From Pseudomonadota bacterium (GTDB lineage: Bacteria > Myxococcota_A > Polyangia > Polyangiales > Sandaracinaceae), in the NCBI GenBank assembly GCA_023427125.1, contig JAEZBP010001173.1, forward strand, positions 1-5,686: a stretch of DNA of 5,686 nucleotides. The letters run 5' to 3'. Positions 1 to 5,686 of the stretch are shown one piece after another. Position numbers and translations under genes: made by a program. How positions within the stretch are numbered: the first letter of the stretch is position 1; each line of letters opens with the position of its first letter. The notes beneath the pieces were generated by a model, which was not told where the DNA came from, did no database searches, and was given only the letters and a program-made list of their open reading frames with translations.

Positions 1-1
1 C

Positions 2-286
2 CTCGCGATCGTGCGGAGCGAGTCGGGCGGGGTCGACGCCTGCCCCGCTGTTGGCTGGCGCGCGCGGAGCTCCGCGGCCCTCCCGTCCGATCCGGGCGCC
101 CTGTCCCCGGCGTCCAGCCCCGCGGAGAGTCGCTCCGCTAGGCGCTCCGACGAGGGCCTCTCGACCGAGAGGGGGAGGGAGCCGCGCGTGGAGGCGCCGA
201 GCGAGCGGGGCCCGCGCCCTTGGGTCACCCTCACCGCCGCCTGCGCGGTGCTCGTCCTCGGCGCCGCCGCGTGGCGCACGCGCTGA
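2..286 (+). CDS. 3' end of an unidentified gene with a C-terminal membrane segment (partial)
   Basis: This is an open frame that runs in from the left edge and ends at TGA 284-286. A GTG at 11 is in frame, but the frame is already open before it and too little upstream sequence is visible to judge a ribosome site, so I treat this as the tail of a longer gene. In this frame nearly all third positions are G or C, as in the genes downstream, which supports real coding. The visible ~94 residues are low-complexity, rich in Ala, Ser, Pro, Arg and Glu, and look like a disordered linker. They are followed by a hydrophobic stretch encoded by about 221-274 (beginning PWVTLTAACAV) and a short basic end, RTR. 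That pattern suggests a protein anchored by a C-terminal transmembrane helix. No catalytic motif is visible and I do not recognise the family. Frame and stop are fairly sure; function is unknown. Confidence 0.5.
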   Translation, partial: LAIVRSESGGVDACPAVGWRARSSAALPSDPGALSPASSPAESRSARRSDEGLSTERGREPRVEAPSERGPRPWVTLTAACAVLVLGAAAWRTR

Positions 287-472
287 TCTGCTTGGTCGCT
301 TCGCTACGCAACGGCACACCTCGGCCCTCCGGTGCTGCGCATCTTCGGGCTGTCGGCATGCCGTTGCTTCGCTGCGCTCCTTCTCTCTCGGCTTGCGCGG
401 AGGGCGCGCGGAGGCGATGGTTTCGCCCCCGCGAGACGCGGGAGCGTGCGAGCCAACGGAGGAGAAGACCGA
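287..472 (+). promoter_or_regulatory. Non-coding leader upstream of the beta-oxidation operon
   Basis: This 186-nt spacer should contain the promoter of the two-gene operon, but I see no sigma-70-like -35/-10 pair with acceptable spacing, so no promoter is placed. It contains a 9-bp perfect inverted repeat (GCAACGGCA at 308-316, TGCCGTTGC at 359-367, 42 nt apart). It also has two near-identical direct copies of GCTTCGCTNCGC (298-309 and 366-377) and a compact hairpin at 428-442 (CCCGCG, loop AGA, CGCGGG) lying 15 nt before the ribosome binding site. The hairpin could form in the mRNA leader; any regulatory role is inference. Confidence 0.35.
458..464 (+). promoter_or_regulatory. Ribosome binding site deciding the fadN-like start
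   Basis: GGAGGAG lies 8 nt before the ATG at 473. This strong Shine-Dalgarno match fixes the start there. The same frame is open upstream to an ATG at 332, but residues encoded before 473 look like translated spacer, and the Rossmann fold begins immediately after the 473 start, as it does in the family. Confidence 0.85.
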
Positions 473-2848
473 ATGCACAAGCCGATCAGGCGGGTGGGCG
501 TCGTCGGGTCCGGAGTCATGGGGAGCGGCATCGCCGCCCACATGGCGAACGCGGGCCTCGAGGTGCTCATGCTCGACATCGTCCCGCGGGACCTCTCGGA
601 GGCCGACAAGAAGAACCCGCGGGCGCGCAACCGCATCGCGGCCGAGAGCCTCGAGAAGACCGTCAAGGCCAGGCCCGCGCTCTTCTTCCACCCGCGCAAC
701 GCGCTGCTCGTCACCGCCGGCAACCTCGACGACGACTTCGAGAAGCTCGCCGGCTGCGATCTGATCATCGAGGCGATCATCGAGCGGCTCGACATCAAGC
801 AGAAGCTCTTCGAGCGGCTCGACGCGCTCCTGACCGGCGAGACCGTGGTCGCGTCGAACACGAGCGGCCTGCGCATCCACGACATGGTCGAGGGCCGCAG
901 CGAGCGCTTCAAGCAGCGCTTCCTGGTGATGCACTTCTTCAACCCCGTCCGCTACATGAAGCTCCTCGAGATCGTGGCGGGGCCGGAGACCGACCGACAG
1001 ACGGTCGAGCGCATCAAGCGCTTCGGCGAGGACGCGCTCGGCAAGGGCATCGTCGTCGGCAAGGACACGCCGAACTTCATCGGCAACCGCATCGGCGTGC
1101 ACGCGATGATGACGGTGCTCCACGAGATGCAGGCGGCCGGGCTGACGCCCGAGGACGTCGACGCGATCACCGGGCCGCCGATGGCCCACCCGAAGACCGG
1201 CACCTTCCGCCTCGCGGACATGGTCGGCCTCGACACCTTCGTGCACGTCGCGAAGAACTGCTACGAGTCGCTGCCCGACGACGAGGAGCGCGACATCTTC
1301 AAGGTGCCCGCGTTCGTCAGCGGGATGGTCGAGAAGAAGCTCCTCGGCGACAAGACGCGCGCCGGCTTCTACAAGAAGAGCAAGAGCGGCGACATCGAGA
1401 CGCTCGATCTGGCCAAGCTCGAGTACCGCCCGCGCGGCGGCGATCAGGACATCCGCAAGGCCACCAAGAGCCTCGGCAAGATCGACGATCCCCGCGCCCG
1501 CGTGAAGAAGCTGGTGAGCGCCGGCGGCAAGGCGTCGGACTTCGCGTGGAAGGTGCTGAGCCGCTCGCTCGCGTACTCCGCGCGCCGCGTCGGCGAGATC
1601 ACCGACGAGGTGGTCGCGATCGATCAGGCGATGAAGTGGGGATACAACTGGGACCTCGGCCCCTTCGAGGTGTGGGACGCGCTCGGCTTCGCCGAGACCG
1701 TCGAGCGGATGAAGGCCGACGGCCTCGCGCTCCCCGCCTCGATCGACAAGATGCTCGCGGCCGGCGCGACGAGCTTCTATCGCGACGGTGAGGTGTGGGA
1801 TCTGCAGAAGGGCGCGTACGTCGCGCTCGACGCCGATCCGCGCGAGGTCACCTGGACGACGCTCCGCCGCGGGCGGGCGCCGGTCATCAACATCGACGGC
1901 GGCGGCGAGGCCTGGGACCTCGGCGACGGCGTGCTCGGCGTCACCTTCAAGACGCCGCACAACACGATCGACACCGGCTCGGTCGAGATCCTCTGGCAGG
2001 CCGCGCAGAAGGCCGAGGAGGAGTTCGAGGCGCTCGTCGTCTTCAACGAGGGCAGCAACTTCTGCGTCGGGGCCAACCTCGCGTCGGTCGTGATGGCCGC
2101 GATGAACAAGCAGTGGGGCGACATCGAGAAGCTGGTCGATCGCTACCAGGGCGCGACGCAGCGCCTGAAGTACGCGCACGTGCCGGTCGTCGCCGCGCCC
2201 TTCGGGATGACGCTCGGCGGCGGGCTCGAGCTCTGCTTCGGCTGCGACGCGGTGCAGGCCGCGGCGGAGACCTACGCGGGGCTCGTCGAGGTCGGCGTCG
2301 GCCTCATCCCCGGCGGCGCCGGCACGATGAACATGCTCTGGCGCGCGCTCGAGGCGATCCCCGAGGGCACGACGGGCAACACCTACGACTACGTGACGCA
2401 GGTCTTCAAGAACATCGCGATGGCCGACGTCGCGACGAGCGGCCCGATGGCGCAGCACAAGGGTTACTTCCGCTTCTCGGACGGCGTCTCGTTCGATCGC
2501 GCGCGCCAGCTCCACGAGGCCAAGCAGCGCGCGCTCGGCCTCGGCCGCGGCGGCTACCACCCGCCGATCCCGCGGGCCCATCGCTTGCCCGGCGAGAGCG
2601 GCGTGGCAACGCTCCGGATGATGGTGGACACGTTGGTGGCGGGCGGCTTCGCCACGCAGCACGACGGCCACATCGCGACCAAGCTCGCCTACGTGCTCTG
2701 CGGCGGAAAGGGCGGCAACGCCCGCGAGGTCACCGAGACCGAGATGCTCGCCCTCGAGCGCGAGGCGTTCCTGAGCCTCTGCGGCGAGCAGAAGAGCATC
2801 GAGCGCATGCAGCACATGCTGATGAACAACAAGCCGTTGCGGAACTAG
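473..2848 (+). CDS. fadN: 3-hydroxyacyl-CoA dehydrogenase / enoyl-CoA hydratase fusion (FadN-type)
   Basis: This bifunctional beta-oxidation enzyme hydrates trans-2-enoyl-CoA to 3-hydroxyacyl-CoA and oxidises that to 3-ketoacyl-CoA with NAD+; it has no signal peptide and should be cytosolic. Its 791 residues are close to Bacillus subtilis FadN (about 789). The N-terminal Rossmann domain has G12-S-G14-V-M-G17 and D35 for NAD. SNTSG follows at 128-132, then catalytic H154 in HFFNPV with E166, the 12-residue His-Glu spacing of the family, and N205 in NFIGNR. A second dehydrogenase C-domain repeat covers roughly 355-405 (GYNWDLGPFEVWDALG). The hydratase domain starts near 486, with oxyanion-hole residues A534 (FCVGANL) and G583 and the two catalytic glutamates E586 (GGGLEL) and E606 (LVEVGVGLIPGG), 20 apart as in crotonase. 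Asn replaces the usual Asp of GADL, which I recall as normal in FadN-type proteins. Both active sites look intact. A thiolase gene follows 27 nt downstream. Start chosen from the strong ribosome site. Confidence 0.93.
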   Translation: MHKPIRRVGVVGSGVMGSGIAAHMANAGLEVLMLDIVPRDLSEADKKNPRARNRIAAESLEKTVKARPALFFHPRNALLVTAGNLDDDFEKLAGCDLIIEAIIERLDIKQKLFERLDALLTGETVVASNTSGLRIHDMVEGRSERFKQRFLVMHFFNPVRYMKLLEIVAGPETDRQTVERIKRFGEDALGKGIVVGKDTPNFIGNRIGVHAMMTVLHEMQAAGLTPEDVDAITGPPMAHPKTGTFRLADMVGLDTFVHVAKNCYESLPDDEERDIFKVPAFVSGMVEKKLLGDKTRAGFYKKSKSGDIETLDLAKLEYRPRGGDQDIRKATKSLGKIDDPRARVKKLVSAGGKASDFAWKVLSRSLAYSARRVGEITDEVVAIDQAMKWGYNWDLGPFEVWDALGFAETVERMKADGLALPASIDKMLAAGATSFYRDGEVWDLQKGAYVALDADPREVTWTTLRRGRAPVINIDGGGEAWDLGDGVLGVTFKTPHNTIDTGSVEILWQAAQKAEEEFEALVVFNEGSNFCVGANLASVVMAAMNKQWGDIEKLVDRYQGATQRLKYAHVPVVAAPFGMTLGGGLELCFGCDAVQAAAETYAGLVEVGVGLIPGGAGTMNMLWRALEAIPEGTTGNTYDYVTQVFKNIAMADVATSGPMAQHKGYFRFSDGVSFDRARQLHEAKQRALGLGRGGYHPPIPRAHRLPGESGVATLRMMVDTLVAGGFATQHDGHIATKLAYVLCGGKGGNAREVTETEMLALEREAFLSLCGEQKSIERMQHMLMNNKPLRN

Positions 2849-2861
2849 CCCTCTGCGGAAC

Positions 2862-2871
2862 AGGAGAAGGA
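2862..2871 (+). promoter_or_regulatory. Ribosome binding site of the thiolase gene
   Basis: AGGAGAAGGA sits in the 27-nt gap between the two operon genes, with AGGAG ending 9 nt before the ATG at 2876. The thiolase therefore has its own strong initiation site. The short gap leaves little room for a separate promoter, supporting co-transcription. Confidence 0.75.
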
Positions 2872-2875
2872 AGAC

Positions 2876-4039
<1,164 letters not shown>

Positions 4040-4062
4040 TCAGCCTCTCCTCGGGGAGCCGC

Positions 4063-4094
4063 AGGAGCGCAGAGAGGACCCTCTCTGCGCTCCT
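4063..4094 (+). terminator. Terminator-like hairpin after the thiolase gene
   Basis: AGGAGCGCAGAGAGG (4063-4077) and CCTCTCTGCGCTCCT (4080-4094) are perfect 15-nt inverted arms separated by only AC, giving a stem of about 14 bp with a tetraloop. It begins 23 nt after the thiolase stop, where a transcription end would be expected. No T-run follows (CGCGTTCGAG), so it is not a classic intrinsic terminator. It may act without a U-tail or protect the 3' end of the operon mRNA. The structure is certain from sequence; the role is inferred. Confidence 0.6.
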
Positions 4095-4106
4095 CGCGTT
4101 CGAGCC

Positions 4107-4129
4107 ACGGGATCGAGCGACGGGATCGA
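4107..4129. repeat. 10-bp direct repeat, period 13
   Basis: ACGGGATCGA occurs at 4107-4116 and again at 4120-4129; the second copy overlaps the palindrome GATCGATC (4124-4131). A diverged relative of the surrounding sequence (GAGCCATCGGATCG) appears at 4208-4221. The repeat is in non-coding DNA downstream of the thiolase; no function is evident. Confidence 0.5.
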
Positions 4130-4229
4130 TCAAGAGCGCAGCGAAGTGACGGCAGGCCGACACCTGCTGCCGTTCGCAGGTTTCGGGATGCCATCACGTA
4201 GCGGAGCGAGCCATCGGATCGTGAAGTAG

Positions 4230-4249
4230 CGTTGCGCCTCCGTTGCGCC
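4230..4249. repeat. 9-bp direct repeat, period 11, upstream of the metallophosphoesterase
   Basis: CGTTGCGCC occurs at 4230-4238 and 4241-4249, one DNA helical turn apart. The same stretch forms a small hairpin, CCTCCG (4237-4242) with CGGAGG (4249-4254). Its end lies about 30 nt before the next gene's start. Tandem half-sites on one face of the helix can bind a regulator, but nothing else supports that here. Confidence 0.45.
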
Positions 4250-4280
4250 GGAGGGGCATCATCCCCAGAGTTCGAGCCGC

Positions 4281-5528
4281 GTGCCCCTCTGGCTACGGCT
4301 CACCATGTTCTTCCTCGTCATCCTCGTGCTCGTCGGCGCGACGAGCGTCTACGTCTTCCGCCGCGGCGCGAAGGTGCTCGGGCTCGAGCGCCGGGGCCGC
4401 TTCGCGCTGGCGGCCGCGCTGGCGATCGCGCCCTTGATGATGGTCGGGAGCCGCGCCCTCGCGAGCGCCGGCATGAACGACGCGGCCTACGTGCTCGGCG
4501 TGCTCGGCGCGACCGTCGTCCTCGGGGTGCTCATCTCGACCGTGCTGCTCTGGGCGGTGGACCTCCCGTTCGGGGCCTGGGCGTGGATCGCGCGGCGCCG
4601 AAGGCGCGACGCGCCGCCCCGCGTGACGGTCACCGAGGACGGAGTGGCGCACGAGACCGAGGGCGAGCTCGCCGGCCCCCGGACCCTCGGCCGGCGCGAG
4701 ATCATCCGCCAGACCGCGACCGGCGCGGCCCTCTCGGTCGGCTTCGGCAGCGCCCTCTACGGCTCGGTCTTCGGCCGGCGCGACTACCAGATCGTGGAGG
4801 TGCCAGTGCCGATTCCGGGCCTCTCGCCGCGGCTCGACGGCTACCGTATCGCGCAGCTCTCCGACATCCACTTCGGCGTGTACATCGGCGAGCCGGAGCT
4901 GCGGAGCGCGGTCGAGCTCGTGCGCTCGGCCCGGCCCGACATGGTCGTCCTCACCGGCGATCTGGTGGACCACGACCCGGCGTTCGCGCCGCGTCTCGGC
5001 GAGCTGGTGCGGCGGCTCGAGCAGCTCCACCTGCGCGACGGCGTCATCGTGATCCCCGGCAACCACGACTACTACGCCGGCATCGACGCGGTGCTCTCGG
5101 CGGCCGAGGGCGGCGGTGGGCGCGTCTTGCGCAACAGCGGCCGCGTGATCGGGGACGCGGGCGGCGCGTTCGCGCTGGTCGGGGTCGACGACGTCTGGGC
5201 GCCGCGCAACGGCTACGGCCCGGGCGCCGATCTCGGCCTCGCGCTCTCGATGGTGCCGCGCGATCTGCCGCGCATCCTCCTCTGCCACAACCCCGAGTAC
5301 TTCCCGGAGGCGCGCGGCCAGGTCGCGCTGCAGCTCAGCGGGCACACCCACGCCGGCCAGGTGAACCTCGGCATCCGCCCGGCCGACTTCGTGCTCCCCT
5401 ACGTCGAGGGGCTCTACCTCGAGGAGGGCTCGCACCTCTACGTCAACCGTGGCTTCGGCACCGCCGGCCCGCCTGCCCGCGTCGGCGCCCCGCCCGAGGT
5501 CACCCTGGTCGTGCTGACCGCGGCGTAG
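4281..5528 (+). CDS. Membrane-anchored metallophosphoesterase (YkuE/YaeI-like)
   Basis: This is a calcineurin-like phosphoesterase of 415 residues with a two-metal active site. The ligand motifs are complete: D195-x-H197 (SDIHFG), D227 (TGDLVD), N261-H262-D263 (GNHDYY), H336 (CHNPEYF) and H355-x-H357 (GHTHAG). The substrate cannot be told from sequence; relatives include YkuE and YaeI, and some hydrolyse UDP-sugar or lipid-linked phosphates. The N-terminal third is membranous: helices near 5-26, 41-60 and 68-104, a basic RRRRR at 105-109, then a fourth hydrophobic stretch near 146-164. Just before the last is a twin-arginine-like GRREIIR (137-143). By the positive-inside rule, the basic loops at 27-40 and 105-109 are cytoplasmic and the catalytic domain is periplasmic. 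GTG 4281 is the first possible start after an in-frame stop at 4227, but its ribosome site is weak (GGAGGGG at 4250-4256 is too distant); ATG 4305 is an alternative that would shorten helix 1. No functional link to the upstream operon is visible. Confidence 0.88.
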   Translation: MPLWLRLTMFFLVILVLVGATSVYVFRRGAKVLGLERRGRFALAAALAIAPLMMVGSRALASAGMNDAAYVLGVLGATVVLGVLISTVLLWAVDLPFGAWAWIARRRRRDAPPRVTVTEDGVAHETEGELAGPRTLGRREIIRQTATGAALSVGFGSALYGSVFGRRDYQIVEVPVPIPGLSPRLDGYRIAQLSDIHFGVYIGEPELRSAVELVRSARPDMVVLTGDLVDHDPAFAPRLGELVRRLEQLHLRDGVIVIPGNHDYYAGIDAVLSAAEGGGGRVLRNSGRVIGDAGGAFALVGVDDVWAPRNGYGPGADLGLALSMVPRDLPRILLCHNPEYFPEARGQVALQLSGHTHAGQVNLGIRPADFVLPYVEGLYLEEGSHLYVNRGFGTAGPPARVGAPPEVTLVVLTAA

Positions 5529-5538
5529 ATTTCCCTAG

Positions 5539-5580
5539 GTGACGAGCGAGCCGCGGCGACCGCGGCCGCCGCTCGGTCAC
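5539..5580 (+). terminator. Nested GC-rich hairpin after the metallophosphoesterase
   Basis: Starting 10 nt after the stop, outer arms GTGACGAGCG (5539-5548) and CGCTCGGTCAC (5570-5580) pair with a single bulged G at 5575. Inside them GCCGCGG (5550-5556) pairs with CCGCGGC (5560-5566) around a CGA loop. No T-run follows. Position and stability suggest a transcription end or mRNA 3'-end structure; the termination role is inferred. Confidence 0.5.
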
Positions 5581-5595
5581 GCGAGCGGATGTCGA

Positions 5596-5638
5596 GCCGG
5601 CCTGCGCGCGAGGCGTGCCGGCCCTCTCAATCAGAGAG
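5596..5638. repeat. Two further small hairpins near the right edge
   Basis: GCCGGC at 5596-5601 pairs with GCCGGC at 5617-5622. Then CTCTC (5624-5628) pairs with GAGAG (5634-5638) around AATCA. They lie directly behind the larger hairpin at 5539-5580, so most of this spacer can fold. I see no convincing gene in 5529-5686. Confidence 0.4.
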
Positions 5639-5686
5639 CGGAATGAATCCGGCATCGCTCGGAGACCAGAAGGGTCGCGCGGGGCG

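Noticed and set aside
332..472. An N-terminal extension of the fadN-like protein starting at ATG 332.
   Set aside because: The added 47 residues look like translated spacer, no ribosome site precedes 332, and a strong one sits at 458-464 for the ATG at 473, where the Rossmann fold begins.
287..472. A sigma-70 promoter built from TTGCGC (394-399) and GATGGT (417-422).
   Set aside because: The spacing is right but the -10 matches only three of six consensus bases, which is expected by chance in such sequence.
220..1791. A 523-codon + strand frame overlapping the fadN-like gene, and a similar one at 1795-3063.
   Set aside because: Both translations are Arg/Ala/Gly-rich without motifs and cover the intact dehydrogenase and hydratase domains, so they are shadows of the real frame.
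4293..5435. A 380-codon open frame on the minus strand opposite the metallophosphoesterase.
   Set aside because: Its translation is a run of Arg, Glu, His, Asp and Ala with no domain. The + strand frame has all metallophosphoesterase motifs. Long antisense frames are expected in GC-rich genes.
5500..5655. A 51-codon minus-strand frame starting MPDSFRSLIERAG.
   Set aside because: It overlaps the 3' end of the phosphoesterase, runs through the hairpins, is Arg/Pro/Ser-rich and has no clear ribosome site. It could be translated repeat DNA.
5643..5686. A possible + strand gene start (ATG 5643, MNPASLGDQKG) running off the right edge.
   Set aside because: Only 14 codons are visible and the preceding GAGAG is part of a small hairpin; this is too little to support a gene.

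Overview
The window is very GC-rich, and the third codon positions of its genes are almost all G or C. The gene set is a FadN-type beta-oxidation fusion, a FadA-type thiolase and a membrane-anchored metallophosphoesterase. Together these suggest a high-GC proteobacterium-like organism, with Myxococcota a plausible guess. That placement is inference from composition and gene style; no phylogenetic marker is present.

Layout, all on the + strand. (1) Positions 2-286 are the 3' end of an unidentified gene that begins outside the window and ends in a hydrophobic, probably membrane-spanning segment. (2) Positions 287-472 are a non-coding leader with short inverted repeats. (3) Positions 473-2848 encode a 791-residue fusion with 3-hydroxyacyl-CoA dehydrogenase first and enoyl-CoA hydratase second, which is the FadN order and the reverse of E. 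coli FadB. (4) After a 27-nt gap, 2876-4039 encode a 387-residue acetyl-CoA acyltransferase (FadA-like). (5) Positions 4040-4280 are non-coding, open with a perfect 15-bp hairpin, and carry several short repeats. (6) Positions 4281-5528 encode a 415-residue membrane metallophosphoesterase with an internal twin-arginine-like motif. (7) Positions 5529-5686 hold a run of hairpins and no convincing gene.

Genes 3 and 4 form a two-gene operon. Together they encode the last three reactions of the fatty acid beta-oxidation spiral: hydration, NAD-dependent oxidation and thiolysis. The acyl-CoA dehydrogenase and the acyl-CoA ligase must be encoded elsewhere. The metallophosphoesterase is separated from them by a terminator-like hairpin and looks unrelated in function.

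This is largely an ordinary metabolic region. I found no convincing new multi-gene system. The points worth a second look are the short repeated elements flanking the operon, the hairpin-rich spacers and the topology of the metallophosphoesterase.
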